Assembly (NCBI GenBank): GCA_012965455.1
Contig: DTSG01000192.1
Span: forward strand, 1-13,370
Direction of reading: 5' to 3'
DNA: 13,370 nucleotides
Origin: Planctomycetaceae bacterium
GTDB taxonomy: Bacteria; Planctomycetota; Planctomycetia; Pirellulales; Pirellulaceae
Under the pieces are notes generated by a model. It ran no database searches. It had not been told where the DNA came from and saw only the letters and a list, made by a program, of their open reading frames with translations. Shown here one piece after another: positions 1 through 8,319 of the stretch; within the stretch, counting starts at the first letter, position 1; the number at the start of each line of letters is the position of its first letter. Position numbers and translations under genes: made by a program.

Positions 1-2
1 TA

Positions 3-947
3 CATGTTTCCAAAAAGCATGGCGTCTGGCCAGCAACTCTGGGACTAACACTGCTCAGTACAAATTCCGCCTTTGTCTATTTTTCCTCGCTCGCCACCTG
101 TGAAAGCCTGCTCATCTTGATCATGACGAGTGTCTGGGTTTTACTGGATTGGCGGTCATCGAACCCAATCTCAATGCGGCGTTGGTTTTTCATTGGAGCT
201 CTTTTAGGGCTTGCCTATTTAGCCAAAGGAACCGCACCTATTTTTCTAGCCGGTGTCGTTGCGGGTTGTTTTGTAACACGTTGGACAACGGTTGAATCCG
301 GTAGCAGCAAACAACGATTGATAAGTTCGCTGATGGCTGTAATGGTCGTCTGCGTAGGTTGGGTCGTTGTCGCTCATCCACTACTAATACGCAACGTTAA
401 AGTCTATGGCGAGCCGTTATACAGCGCTAATCAAACATTCTTCTACATGGATTCATTTCCCAGCGGGGCTGATCCGTTTGGACAAGTTGCAGCGATGGGT
501 ACGCCCGAGGAGATTCGAGCGGAATATTTAGCAACGCATAGCTGGGCAGACATGACAAGTCGTGCGGTGACAGGAACGGGGTGGCAAAGCTTCATCTTCA
601 TTCGCTCACTTGGACCAACTCCGCTTGATGACAGTCGCGTGCTGTTTGGAATAATATTTTGTTTACTCGCAGGCCTGTCACTGCTGCACGAATCAACGGC
701 AATGAAAACGACACTCGCAATTTGGGTCGCCCTGAGTCTCCTGTTGTTTGGTTGGTACATTCCGATTGCTGCTGGGCAACGATTCATGGCACCGTTATTG
801 CCGCTACTGTTAGCGTTTGCGGGTATCGGCATGTGGCGCGTCATGTCCGCTGTCCAACGGTGGCCTCGCACGACCGTTGTGTTAGTGTTCGGCGTCATCT
901 GGAACGCGATATGGCTCGCCTGGACGACCATCGCCATCTGGCCATAG
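3..947 (+). CDS. Polytopic glycosyltransferase, ArnT/PMT-like (GT39/GT83 type), C-terminal part
   Basis: The frame is open from the first complete codon (position 3) to a TAG stop at 945-947, so the start lies upstream of the window; the first internal ATG (117) falls inside a hydrophobic segment and is not the true start. About 314 residues are visible, with roughly seven hydrophobic segments separated by short loops. The segment NSAFVYFSSLATCESLLI, the LAYLAKGTAP motif in a membrane helix, and RFMAPLLPLLLAFAGIG near the C terminus are typical of the membrane core of lipid-phosphate-sugar-dependent glycosyltransferases (dolichyl/undecaprenyl-phosphate mannosyltransferase or ArnT-like). These enzymes move a sugar from a polyprenyl phosphate donor onto protein or lipid at the outer face of the inner membrane. 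The catalytic acidic residues sit in the first periplasmic loop, which is outside the window, so activity and substrate cannot be judged. It converges with mutS, with 58 bp between the stops. Confidence 0.72.
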   Translation, partial: HVSKKHGVWPATLGLTLLSTNSAFVYFSSLATCESLLILIMTSVWVLLDWRSSNPISMRRWFFIGALLGLAYLAKGTAPIFLAGVVAGCFVTRWTTVESGSSKQRLISSLMAVMVVCVGWVVVAHPLLIRNVKVYGEPLYSANQTFFYMDSFPSGADPFGQVAAMGTPEEIRAEYLATHSWADMTSRAVTGTGWQSFIFIRSLGPTPLDDSRVLFGIIFCLLAGLSLLHESTAMKTTLAIWVALSLLLFGWYIPIAAGQRFMAPLLPLLLAFAGIGMWRVMSAVQRWPRTTVVLVFGVIWNAIWLAWTTIAIWP

Positions 948-1005
948 TGTCATCATTGACCGCAGATTGCCCGTTTCGAAGGCGTCGGTGGGGTGCTGCG
1001 GAAGT

Positions 1006-3636
1006 TTATCCGTCGTCACCTAAACTCTGCTGCCACAATTGCAACAATTCCAGCGCCTCCATCGGCGTGAGGTTATTCAAATCTTGCTCTCGGACTTTAT
1101 CAAGCAGCGGATGCTCTTCATATCCAAACAACGACATTTGCGTACCATTTAATGCTTCATCAGCGGATCCCGTAATCGGTCCGCTAGGCACTCCGTGTGA
1201 AGCTTCTAGGTCGGCGAGGATTTCTTTGGCGCGGCGGTTCACCTCGCGTGGCACACCGGCCAGCCTGGCTACATGGATCCCGTAGCTTTTATCCGCACTG
1301 CCCGCGATAATTTTGTGTAAGAAAACAACCTCGTCATCAAACTCTTTAACCGCAACGTTTAGGTTTGACAACCGCTCTAACTGAGACTCCAAATTCGTCA
1401 ATTCATGATAGTGTGTGGCAAACAATGTTCGCGCTCGCACCTTTTCGTGGATATGTTCGATAATTGCCCACGCTAGGGAAACCCCATCATAGGTACTCGT
1501 TCCCCGCCCAATTTCATCAAGAATAATCAGACTCGATTCAGTCGCCGTATTCAAGATTCTCGCTGTTTCTGTCATTTCCACCATGAACGTACTTTGCCCT
1601 CGCGACAATTCATCGCTGGCACCCACACGAGCAAATATTCGATCCGCGATGCCAATAACGGCTTTCTGAGCAGGCACAAAACTGCCGACTTGCGCCATTA
1701 ACGTAATCAATGCGACTTGGCGAATATAGGTGCTCTTCCCAGCCATATTTGGACCGGTAATCAACAACAGGTTACTATCCTCAGGATCCGCCAAAGTATC
1801 ATTGGCAATGAACGTTCCCTCCGGTTCGATAATGTCCAACACCGGATGCCGACCATCGCGAATCTCCAACACCGGTTCCGTCCGCATTTCCGGACGACAA
1901 TACCCCCGCAACACCGCTAACTCTGCCAGTGACAACAGCACGTCGAGTTGTGCGAGTTGGTCAGCGGTTTGCTTTAGTGACAGTTGGCAAGCTTGCACCT
2001 CGTTGCGGACTTTCACAAATATTTCGAGCTCAAGTTGACGCGCGTTATCGTCCGCGGACAATATCTTTTCTTCGTGTTCTTTTAACTCTTCGGTGATATA
2101 CCGCTCGGCATTCTTAAGCGTTTGTTTGCGTGTATATTCTACGGGAACGCTGTCCTTGTTAGCGTTGGTCACTTCCAAGTAATAACCGAACACTTTGTTA
2201 AACCCAACCTTCAACGTGGAAATACCAATACGTTCCGCTTCGCGGGCTCGATATTCGGCAATCCACTGCTTACCACCTGCCGCCAGTTTCTGCAGTTCAT
2301 CCAACTCCGCGTCATGGCCAGCTCGAATCATTCCGCCGTCACGTGTGGTCAGCGGACATTCATCGACGAGTGCCTGGTCGAGCAATACACATAACTGATC
2401 GTGTGGGTCGATATTCTCACGAACATGTACCAGCAGGTTGCTGTGACACGCCACGAGGTCCTTGAGAATTGGAGGCAACTGTTTTAGTGTTGTGCCAATT
2501 TGCCCAAGATCGCGAGGGCTAGCGCGGCCGGTAGAGATACGAGCCAGTAAACGCAAAATATCATACACTTCGCGCAGCTGCTGGCGCACTACGTCGCGCA
2601 GTCGATTATCATCGTACAGTTCCTGTACCGCATCAAACCGTTGCTCGATCTGGTCACAATCTGTCAGCGGGTTTCCCACCCAGTCGCCTAACAATCGCGA
2701 ACCCATCGCCGTGACCGTCTTATCCATTACGGACAGTAGCGATCCCTCGCGGCTGCCATCGCGAATCGTACGTGAAATTTCCAAACTACGGCGAGTCGCT
2801 TCATCGATTTCAAGCCTCTCGCCAACTCGATAGGGCAGCAGGTTTTCAAAATGGTCGAGTGATGTTTTTTGAGTCGTGTGCAAATAATCCATCAATGCAC
2901 CCGCTGCTCGAATCGCGGGACGATCATCATCGGTGAACCCAAAGCCCTCGAGATGATGAGTTTGAAATTGTCTTGCCAATGCTGTTTCGGCGCTATCGTG
3001 CGAGAATGCCCACGCCGGACGCCGAGTCAGCATAAACTGGTCCGCAAGATACTCAGGAATGAACTGTGCGTCTTCGTCAACAACAACTTCGGCAGGACCA
3101 ATCCTTACGATTTGGTCTGCTAGTTGACCCAATGTACAAACCGACGCCAAGAATCTGCCGGTGGATAAGTCAGCCCACGCCAAACCGATGCGGGCGTCGT
3201 TAGGATCTTCGAGTAAAGCGGTTTTACGTCGACTATCATCCACGTCCTTGACGATGGCCAGTAAATAGTTACTTTCGCGTGGATCGAGCAGAGCTTCGTC
3301 GGTGAGTGTGCCAGGTGACACGATACGTACAACTTCACGCTTAACCAGGCCCTGCGCTTCCTTTGGATTTTCGACTTGGTCACACACTGCCGCACGATGT
3401 CCAGCTTTGATCAACCGCGCCAGATAACCATCGAGTTGATGGTAGGGAAATCCCGCCATCGGAATGGGATTCTCGCCTTTATCACGACTCGTTAGTGACA
3501 ATCCTAGTACACCCGACGCAATCCGCGCATCTTCGTGGAATAGTTCGTAGAAATCGCCCATACGAAACAACAACAGCGCATCACCACAGACGGATTTTGC
3601 GTCATCATATTGCTGCATCATCGGGGTTTTAGCCAT
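1006..3636 (-). CDS. mutS: DNA mismatch repair ATPase MutS
   Basis: This 876-residue protein is full length for bacterial MutS (about 850-880). The N-terminal mismatch-recognition motif F29-Y30-E31 (in MGDFYELF) is present, followed by connector, core and clamp regions. The C-terminal ABC-type ATPase has Walker A GPNMAGKST at residues 628-636, Walker B LDEIGRGTST from about 706 with D707/E708, and FATHYHEL downstream. The protein binds base mismatches and small loops and signals repair, normally through MutL; no mutL lies in this window. The start ATG at 3636 gives the standard MutS opening (TPMMQQYDDAK), but no clear Shine-Dalgarno sequence precedes it. It is last in the minus-strand train, 79 bp after the pterin-synthase-like gene. 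That gap holds a TAAAAT hexamer (3645-3650) very close to the start codon, so a separate promoter is possible but unproven. Confidence 0.97.
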   Translation of the reverse strand: MAKTPMMQQYDDAKSVCGDALLLFRMGDFYELFHEDARIASGVLGLSLTSRDKGENPIPMAGFPYHQLDGYLARLIKAGHRAAVCDQVENPKEAQGLVKREVVRIVSPGTLTDEALLDPRESNYLLAIVKDVDDSRRKTALLEDPNDARIGLAWADLSTGRFLASVCTLGQLADQIVRIGPAEVVVDEDAQFIPEYLADQFMLTRRPAWAFSHDSAETALARQFQTHHLEGFGFTDDDRPAIRAAGALMDYLHTTQKTSLDHFENLLPYRVGERLEIDEATRRSLEISRTIRDGSREGSLLSVMDKTVTAMGSRLLGDWVGNPLTDCDQIEQRFDAVQELYDDNRLRDVVRQQLREVYDILRLLARISTGRASPRDLGQIGTTLKQLPPILKDLVACHSNLLVHVRENIDPHDQLCVLLDQALVDECPLTTRDGGMIRAGHDAELDELQKLAAGGKQWIAEYRAREAERIGISTLKVGFNKVFGYYLEVTNANKDSVPVEYTRKQTLKNAERYITEELKEHEEKILSADDNARQLELEIFVKVRNEVQACQLSLKQTADQLAQLDVLLSLAELAVLRGYCRPEMRTEPVLEIRDGRHPVLDIIEPEGTFIANDTLADPEDSNLLLITGPNMAGKSTYIRQVALITLMAQVGSFVPAQKAVIGIADRIFARVGASDELSRGQSTFMVEMTETARILNTATESSLIILDEIGRGTSTYDGVSLAWAIIEHIHEKVRARTLFATHYHELTNLESQLERLSNLNVAVKEFDDEVVFLHKIIAGSADKSYGIHVARLAGVPREVNRRAKEILADLEASHGVPSGPITGSADEALNGTQMSLFGYEEHPLLDKVREQDLNNLTPMEALELLQLWQQSLGDDG

Positions 3637-3715
3637 AGCGGTCGATTTTAACTCGCTTCAATGAAAAAAGAAACATGCTAGATGCAACGCAATTCCCCAA
3701 CAGTAGGCATTCCGA

Positions 3716-4210
3716 CTATTGAGCGCTATCCGTCGTCGCAATTGCCCACTGGCCTTGGTTCTCATCCACACCTAGAACAAGCTTTTGAATATTCGTAATC
3801 CCCTGTGCTTTCAGTGCTGACATTAAGCGAGCACTAATATATTCAGCCAACCGTTCCGCAGTCGTATTATTCATTGGTAAGATCACGCAATCGTCGAGCG
3901 GGAACACCCAACGACGATCTTCAAAGGTGACCAGCACTTCTTTTTCATCCGCCTGCACATTTATCGTCGGATGCGATTCCGGTAACAGCATGCGATGGTC
4001 TAGTTCTTGAGTAATCGCTTGCAAAGCATCACGTAATGCTATGAAATCGATTACATATTCATTTTCATCCAATGGTCCGTAAACTTCGGCGAAGACTCGA
4101 TAGTTATGACCGTGTAGACGTTCGCAAATATTTCCAGAAAACGTAATAAAATGAGCAGCACTGAAAATCAAGCTCTCTTTTTCCAACCTTACGCAGTATT
4201 GTTTTGTCAT
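3716..4210 (-). CDS. 6-pyruvoyl-tetrahydropterin synthase / 6-carboxytetrahydropterin synthase-like protein (QueD family)
   Basis: The family T-fold enzymes act on 7,8-dihydroneopterin triphosphate, giving 6-pyruvoyl- or 6-carboxy-tetrahydropterin. From the ATG at 4210 the protein has 164 residues. Zn-ligand histidines are visible at H20 (SAAHF) and H33/H35 (LHGHNY), the catalytic cysteine at C29 (C-x3-HGH), a LDHRMLLP segment matching the catalytic Asp/His region, TTAERLAEYI, and the pterin-anchoring glutamate in LGVDENQG. It is longer than E. coli-type QueD (about 120) because of an insertion of roughly 30 residues between the LDH and TTAE segments. An upstream in-frame start at 4393 would give 225 residues, but the added part overlaps the CitG-like gene and resembles no family N terminus, so I reject it. 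The ribosome site is weak. The gene lies 46 bp after the CitG-like gene. Queuosine synthesis is one role, a folate- or methanopterin-type pterin route another; no queC/queE/queF is adjacent. Confidence 0.88.
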   Translation of the reverse strand: MTKQYCVRLEKESLIFSAAHFITFSGNICERLHGHNYRVFAEVYGPLDENEYVIDFIALRDALQAITQELDHRMLLPESHPTINVQADEKEVLVTFEDRRWVFPLDDCVILPMNNTTAERLAEYISARLMSALKAQGITNIQKLVLGVDENQGQWAIATTDSAQ

Positions 4211-4256
4211 TTTATATCCAAGCACATGCGTGCGTTTGCCCCTATCACATTGAGTA

Positions 4257-5102
4257 TCATTGTCCGGTCGGCAGCCAACCTTCGATGAGCCCCACAAATA
4301 TTGCGGCGCCCATAAAATCGGCTGTCGTCCCTGGATTACGTCGATGTCCATCGCTACGCAGCCAGAAATCGAGCTCACTGAGTTCACGTACATAGAGATC
4401 TAAATCCTGAGCACCCGCATCCACAACAACATGTGCCCGCCGCGCCGCTTCCTCAGCAATTTCAACGCCGCACTTCCTAGCAATCAAGCTATCTGGGTGT
4501 CGACTCATAAATTGTACATGGGTTTCCACAATTGCTTCAGTCAGAATCGTCCCTACCGCTAGTTTTTCTCGAAGTGGTCCAACCGCATCCGCAAACAGAT
4601 CCACGAACCCATTTCCATATTGAGCCGCAATTAGATCTCGATCTTCAGCGGCGTGCATCGCTTCAAGTAACGACTTAGGCGCCGCAGCTGCGACGTCCAT
4701 TGATTCAACTTGCCCCAATCCGCCTGCGCCAGCGAGTGCAATTGCTTGATATACATCTTGAGCATCTTCGGCGTTTAGATCGTTCAACACGATTTGCATT
4801 GCGACTTTGTCAAATGCAGTCGTCTTAGCGAGTGGTGCCATGAGTAGCGTTAAGCCAAGATTCGTATTCGTAGACACGGCGGCTTGAGTTGCTTGCAAAG
4901 CGGCCAGCACGATGCCCCCCACGCGGTACTTTTCTGCTTGATCAAATACGGGACCAATCGCGACTGCACTCGTTTGGAAATCATAAAACGTCAAATCTTC
5001 AAAGTCCGCGCCACGATGAACATTCCCAGGTTTAGGTGCAGACACTTCCAATAGGCAAGCTAGCGTGGCCATTTGTCCTAGCGATTGTTGCACCATGTTC
5101 AT
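4257..5102 (-). CDS. CitG/MdcB-like triphosphoribosyl-dephospho-CoA synthase family protein
   Basis: The 281-residue protein shows the family's conserved blocks: EVSAPKPGNVHRGADF at residues 19-34, the TNTNLGLTLLMAPLA block near 79-92, a central glycine-rich GAGGLG segment (125-130), and RNPGTTADFMGAAIF at 255-269. Classical CitG/MdcB makes the prosthetic-group precursor of citrate or malonate lyase from ATP and dephospho-CoA. No citrate or malonate lyase gene is nearby, so that role is unlikely here. CitG-like proteins of unknown reaction are known alongside tetrahydromethanopterin/methanofuran C1 genes in methylotrophs, archaea and planctomycetes; the adjacent pterin-synthase-like gene fits such a role, but this is inference. 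The ATG at 5102 overlaps the stop of the upstream hydrolase gene by 4 nt (ATGA), indicating translational coupling. A second ATG two codons on (5096) is an alternative start. Confidence 0.82.
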   Translation of the reverse strand: MNMVQQSLGQMATLACLLEVSAPKPGNVHRGADFEDLTFYDFQTSAVAIGPVFDQAEKYRVGGIVLAALQATQAAVSTNTNLGLTLLMAPLAKTTAFDKVAMQIVLNDLNAEDAQDVYQAIALAGAGGLGQVESMDVAAAAPKSLLEAMHAAEDRDLIAAQYGNGFVDLFADAVGPLREKLAVGTILTEAIVETHVQFMSRHPDSLIARKCGVEIAEEAARRAHVVVDAGAQDLDLYVRELSELDFWLRSDGHRRNPGTTADFMGAAIFVGLIEGWLPTGQ

Positions 5103-6001
5103 TCACCACTCGCCGTGGAAACGGATGTCGCAGTTGTGTCAAGAAAAGTTGAAATCACTGCGAGGACGTCTTCTTTGGCATCCTCTAATACGTAATGACC
5201 CGCATCGGCAATTTTCAGGACATTAGCCGCTGGAAAGAGTTCTTGGAATTTACTTAAGCACTTAGGGGAAAAACACCAATCCTGCATACCCCAGATAAGC
5301 TGGACCGGCTTGTCTGCTAGGTGAGTGAGATTTTTTTCAATTTGAGCAAGTTCATGGTAAACATGATGAGATTTGGAAAACGGGATATCCTTGACGAAGG
5401 CGTCGATTGCCACTCGGTTTGCATAACCTTTATAGGGAGCTAACAAACCAGCTTTCGCAATACCTGACAATTTATTGCGGTTCATTGTCATCCGAGTGGC
5501 TGGACCGGCAAATAGATTGAATCGCCGAATCGCCAGCGACCCCAGCCAGGGAAATCGCAGCGCAAAAATACGCCAGGGGATATACAACGGTGGGAATGCC
5601 CCTGTATTTAGAATCGTCAAACTGCGAATTTTCTCTGGGCATTTCGCGGCCATCCCCAAGCCGATGGGCCCACCCCAATCGTGTACCACTAAATGCACGC
5701 CATCCAACTCCAAGTGTTCAACTAGCAGCGTTAGGTTTTGAATGTGTTGCGTCAGAGTGTAGGGATACCTCTGTGGCTTGCTACTGAGGCCGCAGCCTAC
5801 GTGGTCGACGGCTATCGCGCGATAGCGATCCTGCAGGGATTGCACGAGGTGCCGATAGTAAAAAGACCACGTTGGATTACCATGAACCATCAATACTGGG
5901 GAACCCGATCCTTCGTCCACGTAGTGCAGACGATTCCCCTCATCCAATTCGAGGAAATTGGATGGAAAAGGATATTCGCCTCTCCAAAGTTCGTCAGTCA
6001 T
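5099..6001 (-). CDS. Alpha/beta hydrolase of the haloalkane dehalogenase / OleB (beta-lactone decarboxylase) family
   Basis: From the ATG at 6001 the protein has 300 residues, normal for the family. HGNPTW (40-45) supplies the oxyanion/halide-binding N42. The nucleophile elbow HDWGGP has D108 and the adjacent W109. The catalytic acid is D241 (WGMQD, after strand 7) and the catalytic base H269 (DAGHYVLED). The D-W pair, N42 and an acid after strand 7 are the residue set of haloalkane dehalogenase subfamilies I and III; subfamily III includes OleB, which decarboxylates beta-lactones to olefins in long-chain hydrocarbon synthesis. A TTG start 12 bp upstream (6013) is possible, but GAGGGT lies 4 nt before the ATG at 6001, so I choose the ATG. 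The stop overlaps the CitG-like start. Between dehalogenase and OleB activity the sequence alone cannot decide; no oleA, oleC or oleD neighbour is present. Confidence 0.87.
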   Translation of the reverse strand: MTDELWRGEYPFPSNFLELDEGNRLHYVDEGSGSPVLMVHGNPTWSFYYRHLVQSLQDRYRAIAVDHVGCGLSSKPQRYPYTLTQHIQNLTLLVEHLELDGVHLVVHDWGGPIGLGMAAKCPEKIRSLTILNTGAFPPLYIPWRIFALRFPWLGSLAIRRFNLFAGPATRMTMNRNKLSGIAKAGLLAPYKGYANRVAIDAFVKDIPFSKSHHVYHELAQIEKNLTHLADKPVQLIWGMQDWCFSPKCLSKFQELFPAANVLKIADAGHYVLEDAKEDVLAVISTFLDTTATSVSTASGE

Positions 6002-6005
6002 GTCT

Positions 6006-6011
6006 ACCCTC
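6006..6011 (-). promoter_or_regulatory. Shine-Dalgarno deciding the hydrolase start
   Basis: Read on the minus strand this is GAGGGT, 4 nt before the ATG at 6001. It favours that ATG over the in-frame TTG at 6013, which it would follow rather than precede. Confidence 0.6.
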
Positions 6012-6050
6012 AATCACCTTCTCGCGTTGTTTTGCTTATGCTTCCCTACG

Positions 6051-6848
6051 CTACTTGCTGTTGCGGTGATACCAGCTAGCCAGTTGCCTAGACGTCAGCG
6101 ATGGAAATATTCTGTCCTGCCAAACCCCCAACAATGCTTTCCATGACAAAATACTTTCGCGTGTACCTTTTTCAATCGCGCGAACTATTTTTCGAGCAAC
6201 AACCTGCACGCTCATACCTTTATCCGACTTGCCCGCTTGAGGTCCCGCCAACAATGAGTCAAAGAACTCGGTTCTAGTTGTGCTAGGACTTACTAGTACA
6301 ACATCAATCTGCTCATTTGACAACTCAGCACGTAGCGCATCGGAGAATCCGTGCAGGGCGAATTTACTGGCGCAATATTCGCTATTTCCTGGCAAGGCAA
6401 CGTGCCCTAACACGGAACCCACATTACAGATCGCCGGAGACTGTCCGCGCCGCAATTGTTGGAGATGCCCGCGAATCAATTCCAAGGGAGCAATCACGTT
6501 TACGTCCATTATTTGTCGCAGATATTCTGGTTTGGAATCGGCGAACGCTTGATGCGACCCGATGCCGGCGTTGTTAATTAGGACGTCCAGAGTTGAATCC
6601 CAGTTTGTGTCGACCCAGTGGATCATTTCCGCTCGAAAGTCCCCGGATGTGATGTCACCGGCAAGACAGTGAATCGTACCTGTGCATTCATTGGTTGCCT
6701 CTTGCAGCGAGATCAGACGTTGTTCACGACGAGCGACTACTAGTATGTCATTCCCTGCGGCCACCAACTGTTGAGCTAGGGCATAGCCGATTCCGCTCGA
6801 AGCCCCCGTCAGCAATATTCGCTTTGACTGTAATTTTCGTTTTGCCAT
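6051..6848 (-). CDS. Classical short-chain dehydrogenase/reductase (SDR)
   Basis: The 265-residue protein has a Rossmann fold with the cofactor motif TGASSGIG (14-21), NNAG (92-95), and the classical catalytic tetrad N117, S145, Y158 and K162 (YCASK). R40 and R41 after strand 2 (VVARRE) suggest a preference for NADP(H). It resembles the DltE/YqjQ-like group of cytosolic SDRs acting on small carbonyls or fatty-acid-derived ketones; the substrate cannot be read from the sequence. At 265 residues it is a classical SDR and not the longer extended SDR expected for OleD. The ATG at 6848 lies 6 nt after the hflX stop, with GAGGCG about 9 nt before the ATG as a possible ribosome site. It is followed after 49 bp by the OleB-like hydrolase, so the two may act in one pathway. 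Confidence 0.88.
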   Translation of the reverse strand: MAKRKLQSKRILLTGASSGIGYALAQQLVAAGNDILVVARREQRLISLQEATNECTGTIHCLAGDITSGDFRAEMIHWVDTNWDSTLDVLINNAGIGSHQAFADSKPEYLRQIMDVNVIAPLELIRGHLQQLRRGQSPAICNVGSVLGHVALPGNSEYCASKFALHGFSDALRAELSNEQIDVVLVSPSTTRTEFFDSLLAGPQAGKSDKGMSVQVVARKIVRAIEKGTRESILSWKALLGVWQDRIFPSLTSRQLASWYHRNSK

Positions 6849-6854
6849 GAATCG

Positions 6855-8174
6855 TCACGCCTCTTCCGTCGTTTGCCGTTGCCGTTGGTCGTCACCAGAG
6901 ACCTCGGAAACGGTTGCTTGCGTGCGATCGATTTGTCCGGCGAATTTTACGGGCAGGCGGCAATGAATTGAAACCTCGGTATCGGAAAACTGTTTTGAGA
7001 GTATTTCGCCTCGGGCCGCAATGAAAGCCATGAGTTTTCCATTGGCGACATCGGTTTGCACATGCAGTTCTAAAAAAGAACGACTCAGCGCATCACTAAC
7101 TGCCATGCTCAGGCTATCAAATCCCTCTTTAGTGACGGCGCTAATCGCAACGGCATGTGGATAGCGATTGAGGATCACATCCAACAATTGTGGAGTCGGC
7201 ATTTGATCAATTTTATTGATAACAAGCAGCGAGTCCTTTTCTTCAATATCAATTTCTTCAAGTACTTGGTAAACCGCTTGAATTTGGTCATACACGGCAG
7301 GATTAGCACCGTCGGCAATGTGCAGCAGCAAATCGGCATGCCGCGCTTCTTCTAAAGTTGCTTTGAAACTAGCGACGAGCCGATGGGGAAGATTTTTGAT
7401 AAACCCGACCGTATCGCTGAGGAGGATCGGGCCCCAGTTTGGCAAATGCCAACGACGGGTGCACGTGTCTAGTGTGGCGAATAGTTTGTCTTCAGCCAAT
7501 ACATCTGCGGCTGTGAGTGCATTCATAACCGTGCTTTTACCAGCATTTGTGTAACCCACTAGCGACACGGTCATCACGTCGCTGCGTGATTGCACGAGTC
7601 TTTCTTTACGTTTTTCGATGACTTGCAGTTCTCTCCGCAAATCACTGATACGTTTTTCCACCAAGCGGCGATCAACCTCTAGCTGTTTTTCACCTGGCCC
7701 GCGCATACCGACTCCCATTTTGACTCGGTCCAAGTGAGTCCACATGCGCTTAAGACGCGGTAGTGAGTATTCGAGTTGCGCAAGTTCCACGGCCAGTCTT
7801 GATTCAGGCGAGGAAGCGTTTGTGGCAAAGATATCGAGTATTAGTTCCGTGCGGTCGATGACTTTTACATGGACGGCCGTTTCTAGGTTACGGGTCTGAG
7901 CGGGACTTAAGTCGTTGTCAAAAATGACGACATCTGCTTCATGCTGTTCGACCAAGGCTGCAAGTTCTTCGACTTTACCTTTGCCAAATGCGGTGGCCAC
8001 GTTCATCGAATTTCTGCGCTGAGTGATATCAGAGGCAATATGCATTCCTGCGGTTGAAGCCAACCGTTCGCATTCGACCAAGGCATCGTCCGAGTCGTCA
8101 TTTTGGGAAAACAACACTTTTGCTAAAATCGCGGTTTCTCGAGCTAAACTTTGCTTGCGCTGATGTTCCTGCAC
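6855..8174 (-). CDS. hflX: GTPase HflX, ribosome-associated
   Basis: The 439-residue protein has the HflX N-terminal domain (about 10-195, including the GKGKVEEL and FDNDLSPAQTRNLE motifs), a basic helical linker containing the hallmark RGPGEKQLEVDRR (158-170), and a TRAFAC GTPase domain: G1 GYTNAGKST (207-215), G3 DTVGF (254-258), G4 NKID (320-323) and G5 ISAV (344-347). A short C-terminal domain ends in a polar, glutamine-rich tail. HflX binds the ribosomal E site region and splits stalled or hibernating ribosomes in stress. The start is a GTG at 8174, chosen because family similarity begins directly after it and the next Met is residue 43, inside the N-terminal domain. AAGGA lies about 11 nt upstream. 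It heads the minus-strand gene train and is divergent from the Tat TIM-barrel gene. In other bacteria hflX often follows hfq; here it does not. Confidence 0.96.
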   Translation of the reverse strand: MQEHQRKQSLARETAILAKVLFSQNDDSDDALVECERLASTAGMHIASDITQRRNSMNVATAFGKGKVEELAALVEQHEADVVIFDNDLSPAQTRNLETAVHVKVIDRTELILDIFATNASSPESRLAVELAQLEYSLPRLKRMWTHLDRVKMGVGMRGPGEKQLEVDRRLVEKRISDLRRELQVIEKRKERLVQSRSDVMTVSLVGYTNAGKSTVMNALTAADVLAEDKLFATLDTCTRRWHLPNWGPILLSDTVGFIKNLPHRLVASFKATLEEARHADLLLHIADGANPAVYDQIQAVYQVLEEIDIEEKDSLLVINKIDQMPTPQLLDVILNRYPHAVAISAVTKEGFDSLSMAVSDALSRSFLELHVQTDVANGKLMAFIAARGEILSKQFSDTEVSIHCRLPVKFAGQIDRTQATVSEVSGDDQRQRQTTEEA

Positions 8175-8239
8175 GTGTAATGAATTTCCTTGACGGTGGG
8201 GAGAGACATCTATGAAATATCCGGTTTAATCAATGCTTG

Positions 8240-8245
8240 ATTATA
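8240..8245 (-). promoter_or_regulatory. Candidate -10 box for hflX
   Basis: On the minus strand this reads TATAAT exactly, 66 nt upstream of the hflX GTG. The region 16-18 nt further upstream has no good TTGACA-like hexamer (TAGGTG or AGGTGA), so the promoter is only partly supported. Confidence 0.35.
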
Positions 8246-8319
8246 ACGTTAAATGAGTGGTTCACCTACGCAGCCGACATCGGATTCATACTGATTCACA
8301 CACAATCGCAGTTGCATAA

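Noticed and set aside
117..119. ATG start for the glycosyltransferase
   Set aside because: The frame is open upstream with a family-like hydrophobic sequence, so this Met is internal.
659..1285. 208-codon plus-strand reading frame across the glycosyltransferase end and mutS end
   Set aside because: It is a shadow frame over two well-supported genes and has an arginine/serine-rich composition typical of off-frame translation.
4211..4393. 61-residue N-terminal extension of the pterin synthase
   Set aside because: It overlaps the C-terminal coding part of the CitG-like gene in another frame, and the family's N terminus begins just after the ATG at 4210.
6002..6013. TTG start for the OleB-like hydrolase
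   Set aside because: GAGGGT is placed correctly for the ATG at 6001 and lies downstream of the TTG.
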